Shown here: positions 25,758 through 34,819 of the stretch, piece by piece
Position numbering within the stretch: position 1 is the stretch's first letter
How the letters are laid out: every line of letters begins with the position of its first letter
Assembly (NCBI GenBank): GCA_943192975.1
Contig: CALPCJ010000009.1
Span: 62,001-126,000 of the forward strand
DNA length: 64,000 bases
Origin: Senimuribacter intestinalis
GTDB lineage: Bacteria; Bacillota; Clostridia; Peptostreptococcales; Anaerovoracaceae
Reading direction: 5' to 3'
Notes under the pieces: generated by a model
What the model was told of the DNA's origin: nothing
The model's input: only the letters and a program-made list of their open reading frames with translations
Databases searched by the model: none
Position numbers and translations under genes: made by a program

Positions 25758-27157
25758 GCCCACTGGATAAACTTATGCAGATCTTCGCCCAGCTTAGCCG
25801 CTGTCACTTCACCTAAGTACGGCATATGACCTGATTCATAGGCTTCAAACTGAATCCGGTCTTTGGGCAAATCATGTGATGCAACCAAATACTCCGTATA
25901 GCCCAAAGTCGTTACCATGTCATAGTATCCGGTTCCAAACATAACTTTCATCTTCGGATTTTTGCGCATAGCGCTTTCAAGACACTTAACCGGCGGTTTC
26001 ATGGTATGAAAATCCCAGCTTTCGCTGACGTCCATGGTTAAATTATCGTACAGATCGTCATTTTCTATGGTCAGTTCCTTTTTCATCATACTGTTAAAAC
26101 AGTGGACAAAAGCAGGCATCGCCATTGCGCTGATTGCATCGTCACCGAACATATCATAAGTAGAAATATCCTCCAATGCGTCCATTTTGAACCTGCCGTC
26201 ATAACGACTGAGACGGTATCCCTCTTTCGCCATACCGATTAAAGGATAATTCTTTGTTTCTACCCGCAAATTCAGTTTCAAAAGGGTTTCCGCATCCAGC
26301 CCTGTGAAATACTCCAGTCTTTCCAAAATATGGTTTTTCTCCCCTTCTTCAAGACGGCTGCCAAGGGCCAGCGCCGGCAGATATTCCCGATATGCAAATT
26401 CCGAAGCTTCCTTTGTAAAGTCTTCCAAGGACGGCTTTCCATCCTGATGGTGCAGCCAGTAGCTTGCCGCAATGGAGCTAAAATTCAGTACTGCTGTATC
26501 TACAGGAAACGGTGTTTGTCCGTGATCCAGCGCCGTTCCCAGCATAACCACACCGCTTAAATGGAGCGTATTGCAGCTACTAAGGCCTGTTCCCTCGTTA
26601 TAGAAAATCTTATCTGCAACCAGTGCATTTCTAATGGTTCCGTAGCTTTCACCCATGACAAACAGCGGAGCGTTCCATCTGTCGTGACTGCTCAGCCATT
26701 TGTTCATAAGCTGCACAATTTCAATGGCGTCTCCGTCAGACGAATAGTATTTATGCTTTGCCTCGTTTTTCATCAGGCGGCTATAACCACAGCCCACTGG
26801 ATCGATGAGCACAATATCACAAATATCCAAAATCGTATCAGGGTTATCTTCCATTTCAAAAGGCGGCATAAAATCCATGGAAACTGCGTCGCCAAACTTT
26901 ATTCTTTTTGGACCAAGAGCGCCCAGATGAATCACAGCGCTGGAAGAACCCGGCCCGCCGTTATAGGCAAAGAGCACCGGTCTTCCTGCCTCGCTGCAGT
27001 CGGTACGCTCATAAGCTATGGTATATGCTGTCGCCTCAGCCTCACCGCAATCATCGAAAAAGGTCCATTCCTCAGTTGCTGCTTTATAAGCGACTTCTTC
27101 ATCCCGCAAGATGCAGCTTTTCTCTGTCAAATAGGATTTTGTTTTCTCGATTTTCAT
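25748..27157 (-). CDS. S10-type serine carboxypeptidase (second paralog)
   Basis: Alpha/beta hydrolase of 469 residues in peptidase family S10. Oxyanion block FAYNGGPGSSSA, nucleophile elbow FVMGESYGT, catalytic Asp in GTGYYDMVTTLG and His in ESGHMPYLG are all present. No signal peptide, unlike eukaryotic lysosomal and vacuolar members, so it should work on short peptides in the cytoplasm. It is a diverged paralog of the gene at 28329-29762; the two flank an amidohydrolase. Starts 2 bp after that gene. Confidence 0.88.
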   Translation of the reverse strand: MKIEKTKSYLTEKSCILRDEEVAYKAATEEWTFFDDCGEAEATAYTIAYERTDCSEAGRPVLFAYNGGPGSSSAVIHLGALGPKRIKFGDAVSMDFMPPFEMEDNPDTILDICDIVLIDPVGCGYSRLMKNEAKHKYYSSDGDAIEIVQLMNKWLSSHDRWNAPLFVMGESYGTIRNALVADKIFYNEGTGLSSCNTLHLSGVVMLGTALDHGQTPFPVDTAVLNFSSIAASYWLHHQDGKPSLEDFTKEASEFAYREYLPALALGSRLEEGEKNHILERLEYFTGLDAETLLKLNLRVETKNYPLIGMAKEGYRLSRYDGRFKMDALEDISTYDMFGDDAISAMAMPAFVHCFNSMMKKELTIENDDLYDNLTMDVSESWDFHTMKPPVKCLESAMRKNPKMKVMFGTGYYDMVTTLGYTEYLVASHDLPKDRIQFEAYESGHMPYLGEVTAAKLGEDLHKFIQWACR

Positions 27158-27159
27158 TT

Positions 27160-28338
27160 CTACCTCACCCTTTCACCAGCCAGGAATACTGCTTCCGGCT
27201 TATGATACATGACAGAAATATCCTGTTCCGGTTTTCCGCTCACCAGAATCAAATCAGCAGCTAAACCTTCCTTAATTTCGCCAGTTTCTTTTTCAATGCC
27301 AAGAATTTCAGCATTGTACTTAGTCGCCTGCAGCAAAATATCCAAATCTTTCATGCCGCAAAGTTCCTTTCTGAAACGGAATTCGATGCCCTCCTCGTAC
27401 TGATCCATGCCTACAGTACTGTCTGTCGCAAAGCCCAGTTTCAGTCCTGCTTCATAGGCAGATTTAATTCTGCCCGCAGTCAGTTTCAGCATATTTGCCA
27501 GCTTTTCTAAAAGAAATTCCATTTCAGGCGGTGTCTGCGCCGGATTCTGGTACATTGCAGAAAGGGTCGGTACCAAATAGCAATTCTTCTTTCCCATCAG
27601 AATTTCGATGGTTTCATCGCTGATGAATGACGCATGTTCCACGGTTCTTACCCCGCTTTCAATACTGAGACGGATTGCGCCGTCGCCATGAGCATGAGAC
27701 GCTACATAAGCGCTCTTTAAATCTGCTGCCTCAATAATCGCCTCTATTTCTCTTTTGGTAATAATCGGCTGTACCGGAATGCCCTGCTTGTGGAAAGCGG
27801 AGCCTGACGCCATAATTTTTACAAAATCGGCGTGTTCAGCTAACTCCTTTCTCACCAGCTTCATCAGCTCGTCAGGACCATCGCCCCACTTATACATATC
27901 ATAGATAATATCCGCTTCTTCAATTTCTGTCGTTGAAATGATATGTCCGCTGGAAATGACTCTAGGTCCTGTCATCAAGCCAGACGCAAAAGCATCACGA
28001 ACATAATTTGCAACACGCAGCGGTGTGCCGCAGTCTCTCAACGTTGTAAATCCGTAATCCAGATACCGCTTGCTGACCTCTGCGGTTTTCATGAACAACT
28101 TCATCGGATTTCTCATCATATCCGCCGTGAAGTAACGAATTCCAATTAAATGGGTATGGGTATCCATCAGCCCCGGCAGCAAAGTTTTGCCGCCGCAGTC
28201 GATGACTTCACCCTCATAGTTTTCCTTTGGCCTGTCATAGACTGCTGAAATTTTCCCATTTTCTATTTCAACTGCGCCGCATTCACTCTCCACACCGCCA
28301 GACAAAGCACCTACTAATCTGCAACGATTCAATAACAT
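27160..28338 (-). CDS. Amidohydrolase, prolidase/imidazolonepropionase-like
   Basis: Metal-dependent hydrolase of 392 residues. Ligands are visible in order: DTHTHLIG (HxH), the carbamylated-Lys candidate in DFVKIMASGS, VASHAHGDGA and RTVEHASF (two His) and LGFATDSTVG (Asp). This pattern fits the Xaa-Pro/Xaa-Arg dipeptidase group of amidohydrolases. Its ATG overlaps the end of the upstream S10 gene by 10 bp. With the two carboxypeptidases it suggests stepwise peptide breakdown. Confidence 0.87.
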   Translation of the reverse strand: MLLNRCRLVGALSGGVESECGAVEIENGKISAVYDRPKENYEGEVIDCGGKTLLPGLMDTHTHLIGIRYFTADMMRNPMKLFMKTAEVSKRYLDYGFTTLRDCGTPLRVANYVRDAFASGLMTGPRVISSGHIISTTEIEEADIIYDMYKWGDGPDELMKLVRKELAEHADFVKIMASGSAFHKQGIPVQPIITKREIEAIIEAADLKSAYVASHAHGDGAIRLSIESGVRTVEHASFISDETIEILMGKKNCYLVPTLSAMYQNPAQTPPEMEFLLEKLANMLKLTAGRIKSAYEAGLKLGFATDSTVGMDQYEEGIEFRFRKELCGMKDLDILLQATKYNAEILGIEKETGEIKEGLAADLILVSGKPEQDISVMYHKPEAVFLAGERVR

Positions 28339-29762
28339 GATTCCATCTCCTCCTTTTCAATAAAATCTCTGATATCTTGAGATAATTTTTCTCCGCTTTC
28401 TTCGCCTACGTAAGACATATGCCCCGATGGATACTCTCTCAGAATCACCTGCCCTTTCTCAGCATCCAGATGTCCCGCCGCATAGCGCGCCTGCCCGATG
28501 GTAGTTACCAAATCATATACGCCGTTGGTCAGCAGTACCCGAAGGCTCGGATTTCTGCGCAGCGCCGCCCGCAGATATTCCAGCGGTGTCTTTATTCCGT
28601 CAAACTTCCACATACCATTTACATTGAAATTGATGATGTGGTATGGCATATCAATGTCAATTCCCAGTTCTTCTGCCAGTTTCAGGAATCCACCACGGAA
28701 AGCAGGTGTATAGCGTCCCATAGCGCCGTCATCTGCAACAGGGTCTGCCATACCGATTTGACCGCTTGCATGCATGACAAATCTGCCGTCATACATGCCG
28801 ATTTCCTGGCCCTCATCGCCGAGGAGCTCCTTGCTGAACTCGCTAAGACTGATGCGGTCATTCTTTTTCTTTAAATAAGATGGAGAAAGTCCTGTAAAAT
28901 AGGTCAGTTTCTCGATGAAAGACTTCGTCTCTGCTTCGGTCATTCTGTTTCCACGGTATAATCCAGCGAGAAGTTCCTTTCCTGCAAAGGCGTCCGCCTC
29001 CGCTATAAATGCGTGTAAATCAGGTTTCTCTTCCCGATTAAAATACCAGTTACACGCCGCCATAGTCGGCAGATCCAGCACCATCTTCTCAACACCGTAT
29101 TCGTCCCACCAGTTTGGCTGCGGATTCACATTGAGTCCCGTTCCCATCATGATAATGCCATCGATGGTAATGCCCTTTGATACAGCGCCTGTACAAATCG
29201 GTCCGCCCATAAGAATTGACGGAATCACACAAGCACGCATCGTTCCGTAGCTTTCACCCATGAGATATTTTGGACTGTCCCAACGATTTTCTTTTCTAAT
29301 CCAATCTTCGATGAATCTCGCAAAAATTTCACCATCTTTTTCGTAGGAATAAGCCTCCGCCTGCCTTGTTTCCTCTATAATCTGGCTCCAGCCTGTTCCC
29401 ATCGGATCGATGATAACAACGTCGCAAAGATCCAAAAAGCAATTAGGATTTTCTTCAAGTTCAAATGGCGGTACTGTCTGCGGCGCGGTAGGATTTTCAA
29501 GTCTAATGCGCTTCGGCGCCAAAAGTCCTGTATGCAGCCACAGAGCCGAAGAACCCGGTCCTCCATTAAAGGCAAATATCACCGGTCTGTCCTGAGAAGA
29601 TTCAACATCTGTCCGCACATAAGAATATGTAAACATCGTGCCAAGCAATGCTCCGTCTTCTCCGTAAACAGGATAATCGCCGCAGCAGGTTTTATAAGAA
29701 ATCTCAATTCCACCTGCAGCCGCTTTGCCTTCTGATTCAAATTTTCTCAAAATAGCTTCCAT
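28329..29762 (-). CDS. S10-type serine carboxypeptidase (first paralog)
   Basis: 477-residue S10-family hydrolase. Visible: FAFNGGPGSSALWLHTG, nucleophile YLMGESYGTMRA, Asp in TNGVYDLVTTIG, His in PSGHMSYVGE. No export signal. It follows the transporter gene by 26 bp with AAAGGAGTA upstream of the start. The active-site His/Asp spacing is preserved in both paralogs, so both should be active; their different inserts suggest different substrates. Confidence 0.88.
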   Translation of the reverse strand: MEAILRKFESEGKAAAGGIEISYKTCCGDYPVYGEDGALLGTMFTYSYVRTDVESSQDRPVIFAFNGGPGSSALWLHTGLLAPKRIRLENPTAPQTVPPFELEENPNCFLDLCDVVIIDPMGTGWSQIIEETRQAEAYSYEKDGEIFARFIEDWIRKENRWDSPKYLMGESYGTMRACVIPSILMGGPICTGAVSKGITIDGIIMMGTGLNVNPQPNWWDEYGVEKMVLDLPTMAACNWYFNREEKPDLHAFIAEADAFAGKELLAGLYRGNRMTEAETKSFIEKLTYFTGLSPSYLKKKNDRISLSEFSKELLGDEGQEIGMYDGRFVMHASGQIGMADPVADDGAMGRYTPAFRGGFLKLAEELGIDIDMPYHIINFNVNGMWKFDGIKTPLEYLRAALRRNPSLRVLLTNGVYDLVTTIGQARYAAGHLDAEKGQVILREYPSGHMSYVGEESGEKLSQDIRDFIEKEEMESCY

Positions 29763-29788
29763 TTCAAATACTCCTTTTCAGATGCCGT

Positions 29789-31177
29789 TTATCTTGCTTC
29801 TGCAGCAGCTTCGCGTTCTTCGATTTCTTTCTGCATTTGCGGAATCTGCTTTTCAATCTTCGCAATATACAGGAACAGCAGTGCGATTACAGCAAAGGCG
29901 ATTGCCGGTATGGTAATATTTTCAGCAAAGAACAGCTGTAATACAGAGTTTTCCTGCATTTCCGCGCCCGCAACGTAAGGCACTAAAGTGAGCAGTGCTG
30001 CTGCAACAACGCCGCCGATCGCCTGTCCGAACTTCTGCGCAAAAGTAAACACTGACATAATGCTGGCCTGATTATCAACGCCTGTTTTCCATTTTCCGTA
30101 AATCATAGAGTCTAAGATACACTGGAAAATCATATTTCCAAAGAGTCCAAGACCGATACCCTCTACGCCCCAGCAGAAGAACAGCAGCGGTGTAAATGCG
30201 TCTCTTGTAATAAATCTCAGCGCATAGTTTGCGATTGCTAAAATGCATCCGAAAAAGCAGGTTTTCGCATTGCCGATTTTAGAAGAAAGCCATCTCATAA
30301 ACAGAATCGGAAGAACTGCTGTCACTGTACCAATCATGGAATATGCTGACATCAGACCGGTATTCTGAATATTGTACTGTAAGTAATACACCAAAGTGCT
30401 TCCCATGACGGAGGCATAAAGCAGATATCCAATATACGACAAGCTGACAATCAGACAGTACTTATTGTGAATCAGCGCAGATAACATCTGACCGATTGTA
30501 ACATCGTCTTTCTTTTCCGGTTCCAGCTCGATTTCTTCTTCATAGGTTCTCTCATAGCCTTTGGTTCCAAAGTATGCGACTAAGTGGCACAGCGCATAAG
30601 CAACGGCATAGATCGCTGCAACAAGGGCAAAGCCTTTTTCCAAATCCATACCGCCCAGCTTCGTTACCATAGGCAGAGAAATAGCCGGAATAATCAGGTT
30701 TGCAGCCAGTGTGCCGACAGCCTTGTACTGTCCCAGGCTAACACGTTCTTCTCTGTTGTCGGTAAGACGAGCAAGAAGCGTATTCAGAGGAACACTGGTA
30801 ATGGTTGTTGCCATACCCTGGAAAATGTAGGTTACAGCAACCCAAATAATCTTGCTGCTGCCGGAAAGTTCCGGAACAAAATAGCTGAGGAAAAGACATA
30901 CACCTGCAGGAACGGAGAAATATTTCAGCCAGAATCTGCACTTGCCTTCTTTTGACTTGGTTCTGTCTACCATAACGCCCATCATCGGGTCATTGATTGC
31001 GTCCCAAATTCTTGCAATACCCATGATAATAGCGGCTACACCCGGATCAATTTGAATGATATCCGTATAAAAGTACAATAAAAAATACGTGTTAAAAATA
31101 ATAAGGCAATTCTTACCAAAATCTGCTATTGCAAAACATGATTTAGTCGAAATCGGTAGTTTGTTTCTATCTTTCAT
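29789..31177 (-). CDS. GPH/MFS-family cation symporter
   Basis: Twelve-helix transporter of 462 residues in the glycoside-pentoside-hexuronide:cation symporter branch of MFS (SYFLLYFYTDIIQIDPGVAAIIMGIARIWDAINDPMMG..DRTKSKEGKCRFWL). Family members usually take up sugars or glycosides, but in this operon with two carboxypeptidases and an amidohydrolase the cargo may be a peptide or conjugate. First gene of the operon, under a strong promoter with a 187-nt leader. Start follows AAGGAGCTTGTC. Confidence 0.85.
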   Translation of the reverse strand: MKDRNKLPISTKSCFAIADFGKNCLIIFNTYFLLYFYTDIIQIDPGVAAIIMGIARIWDAINDPMMGVMVDRTKSKEGKCRFWLKYFSVPAGVCLFLSYFVPELSGSSKIIWVAVTYIFQGMATTITSVPLNTLLARLTDNREERVSLGQYKAVGTLAANLIIPAISLPMVTKLGGMDLEKGFALVAAIYAVAYALCHLVAYFGTKGYERTYEEEIELEPEKKDDVTIGQMLSALIHNKYCLIVSLSYIGYLLYASVMGSTLVYYLQYNIQNTGLMSAYSMIGTVTAVLPILFMRWLSSKIGNAKTCFFGCILAIANYALRFITRDAFTPLLFFCWGVEGIGLGLFGNMIFQCILDSMIYGKWKTGVDNQASIMSVFTFAQKFGQAIGGVVAAALLTLVPYVAGAEMQENSVLQLFFAENITIPAIAFAVIALLFLYIAKIEKQIPQMQKEIEEREAAAEAR

Positions 31178-31251
31178 GACAAGCTCCTTATAGATTGGTT
31201 TAGTGATAACGAATCATTGCTTTAACTGAATCAGAACTAACATTTTCTGTA

Positions 31252-31349
31252 ACATGTTCAGTTTGAGAAAAAGAAAACTCCGCCAATGGATCGGCCGTCT
31301 CCCAGTGTCCTGAGCACTCTTTTCCTTGTCAATATTTCGCTGAACATGT
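31252..31349 (-). other. Leader region closed by a 10-bp perfect inverted repeat
   Basis: ACATGTTCAG (31252-31261) and CTGAACATGT (31340-31349) are perfect complements 78 nt apart in the untranslated leader of the transporter operon. Inside, shorter stems can form (GAAAA/TTTTC, AGTG/CACT, GCCGA/TTGGC), giving a multi-branch fold in the transcript. It matches no riboswitch class that I know. The arms could instead be two operator sites, since each contains the palindrome ACATGT. Confidence 0.4.
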
Positions 31350-31357
31350 CAGCAAAA

Positions 31358-31415
31358 TATCGATAAGCTAATGATATCACAAGCGTCGTTAATTGTCAAC
31401 AAAATTGTATCGATA
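31358..31415. promoter_or_regulatory. Paired TATCGATA operator candidates
   Basis: The 8-bp palindrome TATCGATA occurs at 31358-31365 and 31408-31415, 50 bp apart, on either side of the operon promoter. The neighbouring GntR gene is the obvious candidate binder. Confidence 0.45.
31371..31399 (-). promoter_or_regulatory. Promoter of the transporter-carboxypeptidase operon
   Basis: Minus strand: -35 TTGACA (31399-31394), 17-bp spacer, -10 TATCAT (31376-31371). Confidence 0.78.
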
Positions 31416-31450
31416 TAAAAACAACCTTTAATTTCCACTAACACAAACGC

Positions 31451-31479
31451 AAAGACGAGCGCTTCTGCGCTCGTCTTTT
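31451..31479 (-). terminator. Terminator after the GntR gene
   Basis: Arms AAAGACGAGCGC / GCGCTCGTCTTT with a TTCT loop, located 30 bp after the GntR stop. The T tail is better on the plus strand, but no plus-strand gene reads into it. Confidence 0.7.
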
Positions 31480-31508
31480 ATTCCTACTGTCCTTAGATTA
31501 AAATTTCC

Positions 31509-32075
31509 TCAAATCGCTATGATATCTTTCTCGATTTCTCGCTGGGCTTTTTCTAAATCCCGTGCCAGCATTGCATTGATAATTTCTCGATGAATATTGT
31601 AATCCTCTTTCTGTAGTGCAAGGAGTCTTTCATTTTGGGAATATGCCACTTTAAAAACTAAATCCCGCACCATATCCTCAAGCTGCCGGTTTCCTCCGAT
31701 TGCCGCAAGACCGATATGAAATTTGCTGTTGCTCTTGTTCGGTCCTTCCAAATAGACCTCAAGTCCTTGTATTTCCTCGTCTCTGGCGTTTTCTACAGCA
31801 GTCTGCACACTGAACTTTTCCAGATGTCTGCGCAGAGCCTGAATCTGATTCACTTCTTCATCGGTGAAATAGTTTACCATATAGCCTCTGCCCGGATAAC
31901 TGATTACAAATCCTTTGCTGCATAAAATCTGCAGAGCGTCCCGGACCGGCGCTTTACTGACACCGTACGATGCGGCAATTTCTCCAACGTTGAGAAAAGT
32001 ACGATAATCAAATCTGCCGAAGATTAAATCTTCTTCCAGCTGCTCATAAATCTGTTTTGCTTTTGTATCTGCCAT
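31509..32075 (-). CDS. GntR-family transcriptional regulator (FCD type)
   Basis: 188 residues: N-terminal winged helix (IYEQLEEDLIFGRF...LNVGEIAASYGVSKAPVRDALQILCSKGFV) and an all-helical FCD/FadR-type effector domain with the expected histidines (KFHIGLAAIGG, YNIHREIINAM). It starts 3 bp after the acyl-CoA synthetase stop, so both are on one transcript. It likely controls the transporter operon downstream, whose promoter is flanked by TATCGATA palindromes. Confidence 0.87.
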   Translation of the reverse strand: MADTKAKQIYEQLEEDLIFGRFDYRTFLNVGEIAASYGVSKAPVRDALQILCSKGFVISYPGRGYMVNYFTDEEVNQIQALRRHLEKFSVQTAVENARDEEIQGLEVYLEGPNKSNSKFHIGLAAIGGNRQLEDMVRDLVFKVAYSQNERLLALQKEDYNIHREIINAMLARDLEKAQREIEKDIIAI

Positions 32076-32078
32076 AAA

Positions 32079-33815
32079 TTATAATCCAAGTTCTTTCATT
32101 TCCGCTTCAATCTGCTTGAGTTCTTCGTTTCTCTTGGTTTTCTGCGTTGTGGTCTTGACGGTTGGTTTATCCGATAGGAAGTACTTCTTCACCATCTTGT
32201 AAGCTGGCATAGTGGCATTGATTTCAGTCATATCCAGATCAAGCTGCGCCTGCAAGTCGTCCAGACTCATGCTCTTTTCATCAAGGTAGGATTTGTCGTA
32301 AACGACTTTTGCCCAGAGCACCACATCATTTGCCTTGTTTCTGGTAAAGACCATGCTTTCTTCCACATAAGGCAGTACGTTGATCAGATTTTCAATCTCC
32401 TCCGGATAGACATTCTTACCATTTTTCATGACGATAACGTTCTTCTTGCGTCCGCAGATGAACAAGTAGCCCTCCTCGTCAAAATATGCAAGATCACCTG
32501 TGTGAAGCCAGCCGTCTACAATCATCTCATCAGTAGCTTCCTGATTATCGTAGTAACCCAGCATAACATTGTCGCCGCGAACAACGAGTTCTCCAATGCC
32601 CTCTTCGTTGACATCGACAATCTTTCCTTCTACGTTAGGCATCAGTTTACCGCAAGAACCCGGTTTCAGATAGCGATAAGTCTCGCTGGAAATGGTCGGC
32701 GATGTCTCCGTCAACCCATAGCCCTGTACTGTAAGAATGCCGAAGTCATTAAGTCCCTTAGCAACTACCGGATCCAAAGCCGCTGCGCCATTGATAATAA
32801 AGCGCATTCTTCCGCCCATCTGATCGATGATATCTTTAAACAGCTTCCGTCGCACGTTGATTCCTACTTTTTCGGTCAAATCACAAATCTTCAGTGCCGT
32901 TTGCACCTTGCCGCTCTTGCCCTGTTTCTCTATGCCCTTCATAATCTTCTTGTACATGTTTTCAAGAAGCAGCGGCACACTCATAATAACGGATACGCCG
33001 TATTCCTTCATGTTTGCGCTTACATATTTCAGTCCTTCGCAGAAACAGTTCTTCATGCCTTGGGACAGGAAAGTCAAAAGCCCACTCATACCGTAACAGT
33101 GATGCAAAGGCAGAATCATCATATTCACATCGTCAGGGAAAAACAGTTCTTCGCAGTTCATACCATAGTTACAGCTCATGAAATTTCGATGAGAAAGCAT
33201 TACCGCTTTGGACTGCTCCGTCGTCCCCGATGTAAAAAGCAGATAATTCATTGCATCCGGATCAATTTCGGCTTCCAGATATCTAAAGTCGCCGCCTTCT
33301 ACCAGCGCACGACCTTTGTCCAGAAGATCCATCAGCAACACACCTGTCTCTGACTGAAAATCCATGGCTACGATCATGGAAAGACCTGTAGATTTCTCCG
33401 CAAAGATTTCCTCAATCATCTTCGCACTTTTCTTATCATAAAAAATCGCTTCCGCCTTGCTTCGATTGAGGCAGCTTACGATTTCTTCTTTTTGGAGGGC
33501 TTTATCAAGGGGCACTGTAATACCCACGCCGCAGCTCACTGCAAAGTATGCAAGGCACCAACTGTAGCTGTTCTCACCGATAACTGCAATGCGCTTATCT
33601 TTATAGCCACATTCAATCAGTGCTGTGCCCAGATGTCCCATGGTCTCAAAGAGCTTTGCATAGGTGGTGTTGATATAGTTGACTTCTTTGGTTTCTTTGT
33701 TCTTGATTTTCGTCACAAACGCCACTTTATCCGCATACTTTTCTGCAGATGTTCTAAGCAAATCGCGCAGATCGCGAAACTCATGAAATTTCTTTTCTAG
33801 TTTATAATCTTTCAT
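32079..33815 (-). CDS. Long-chain acyl-CoA synthetase-like AMP-forming enzyme
   Basis: ANL-superfamily adenylate-forming enzyme of 578 residues. P-loop LLFTSGTTEQSKAVMLSH, YGLTETSPTIS, and LHTGDLAYFDEEGYLFICGRKKNVIVMKNGKNVYPEEIE (the hinge region), with a C-terminal Lys in KTTTQKTKRN. This is the FadD-like group. The ATG at 33815 follows AGAAGGAAAAAAT; the longer frame upstream includes the promoter and is not used. Substrate (fatty or aryl acid) is not decided by sequence. Confidence 0.87.
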   Translation of the reverse strand: MKDYKLEKKFHEFRDLRDLLRTSAEKYADKVAFVTKIKNKETKEVNYINTTYAKLFETMGHLGTALIECGYKDKRIAVIGENSYSWCLAYFAVSCGVGITVPLDKALQKEEIVSCLNRSKAEAIFYDKKSAKMIEEIFAEKSTGLSMIVAMDFQSETGVLLMDLLDKGRALVEGGDFRYLEAEIDPDAMNYLLFTSGTTEQSKAVMLSHRNFMSCNYGMNCEELFFPDDVNMMILPLHHCYGMSGLLTFLSQGMKNCFCEGLKYVSANMKEYGVSVIMSVPLLLENMYKKIMKGIEKQGKSGKVQTALKICDLTEKVGINVRRKLFKDIIDQMGGRMRFIINGAAALDPVVAKGLNDFGILTVQGYGLTETSPTISSETYRYLKPGSCGKLMPNVEGKIVDVNEEGIGELVVRGDNVMLGYYDNQEATDEMIVDGWLHTGDLAYFDEEGYLFICGRKKNVIVMKNGKNVYPEEIENLINVLPYVEESMVFTRNKANDVVLWAKVVYDKSYLDEKSMSLDDLQAQLDLDMTEINATMPAYKMVKKYFLSDKPTVKTTTQKTKRNEELKQIEAEMKELGL

Positions 33816-33855
33816 ATTTTTTCCTTCTGTATAATAGCAAGTTCTTCTATATAGT

Positions 33856-33884
33856 AGAATAGCACGTTCCAGAGTCGGTGTCAA
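33856..33884 (-). promoter_or_regulatory. Promoter of the acyl-CoA synthetase-GntR unit
   Basis: Minus strand: TTGACA (33884-33879), 17-bp spacer, TATTCT (33861-33856), about 40 bp before the synthetase ATG. Confidence 0.72.
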
Positions 33885-33894
33885 ACGCTTCGCG

Positions 33895-34557
33895 CTACTC
33901 TTTTATGACAATTCCCAGCATCTTCGCCAGCTCCGCAGCCTGAAAAAGGCTGACCTTTGCGCCTTTCAGCTCACCATTTTCGCTAGATACCCTGATTCCC
34001 TCCAAAATACATGTAGTGAAATCAACGTCCTTTAGTTTCGTTTTAAAAAATTCCGTTCCAATGCATTGATTCTTATCCATCTGTAGCTTTTTTAATTTAC
34101 AGTTTGCAAAAAATGCATCGGTCAAATCACATGTAGCAATGGTGCACTGCTCCAGCTTTGTCTCTGTAAAATTCGCCATCGCCATAGCACAGTCTGTAAA
34201 AAAGGTGTTGCTGATGCTGCACTGACTGAAGTCCGTGCCCACAAGCTGGCAATTATCAAACTCAATACTGTTAAACCAGCTTCCCGTAAAACTGCATCCC
34301 GGCAGCTGGCAATTTTTGAACAGAGCAGTTTTAAAGTCTGCACCCTTAAAGCGACATCGAATCAACGTGCAATTTTCAAAAATTACGGTATCGAAATTCA
34401 GTCCGCTAAAATCCTCTTCTTCAATATGCTCGCCACTGAACCGAACCTGCTCTATGTCCTGCTCCTCCTGCCTACACCTCCATGCGCAAGAATAGAAATC
34501 GCTGTCAGCACTGGGCAGCTGAGGGAAATAGATATTTGATGATTTTTTCTGTGTCAT
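33895..34557 (-). CDS. Pentapeptide-repeat protein
   Basis: 220 residues built mostly of five-residue repeats with a central Phe/Leu (FSGLNFDTVIFENCTLIRCRFKGADFKTALFKNC...), which fold as a right-handed beta-helix. The repeats are unusually rich in Cys at the i+1 position. No enzymatic motif. Some pentapeptide proteins mimic DNA and protect gyrase, but no evidence here says so. The ATG at 34557 follows AAAGGAG, and a promoter -10 (TATAAT in TGGTATAAT) lies 20 bp upstream in the last unit of a tandem repeat. Confidence 0.85.
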   Translation of the reverse strand: MTQKKSSNIYFPQLPSADSDFYSCAWRCRQEEQDIEQVRFSGEHIEEEDFSGLNFDTVIFENCTLIRCRFKGADFKTALFKNCQLPGCSFTGSWFNSIEFDNCQLVGTDFSQCSISNTFFTDCAMAMANFTETKLEQCTIATCDLTDAFFANCKLKKLQMDKNQCIGTEFFKTKLKDVDFTTCILEGIRVSSENGELKGAKVSLFQAAELAKMLGIVIKE

Positions 34558-34568
34558 TGGTAAACTCC

Positions 34569-34772
34569 TTTGCGTTCATTATACCACGATGATTCCGCTG
34601 AAAATAGAATCGGAAGTCATGATCCAATGAACGCTTCCTTGCGGCAACGCCGGTTTCATTCTTTGCGTTCATTATACCATGACGTTTCCTTTGAAAGTAG
34701 AATCGGAAGTCATGATTCAATGAACGCTTCCTTGCGGCAACGCCGGTTTCATTCTTTGCGTTCATTATACCA
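34569..34772. repeat. 93-bp tandem repeat carrying three promoter -10 elements
   Basis: Two complete 93-bp units plus a partial third. The 18-mer TTTGCGTTCATTATACCA recurs at 34569, 34662 and 34755. On the minus strand it reads as TGGTATAAT followed by GAACGCAAA, an extended -10 promoter box. The unit adjoining the pentapeptide gene supplies its promoter and ribosome site; the upstream units are near-identical copies. Because 93 is divisible by 3 the repeat stays open in several frames, giving repetitive spurious ORFs. Confidence 0.85.
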
Positions 34773-34819
34773 CAATTCCCCTCCCCTGTCTTCCTTATCG
34801 TACCGCCTTCCTGCCAAAG

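Noticed and set aside
34569..34772. CRISPR array
   Set aside because: Units are 93 bp and near-identical throughout, with no distinct spacers and no cas genes in the window.
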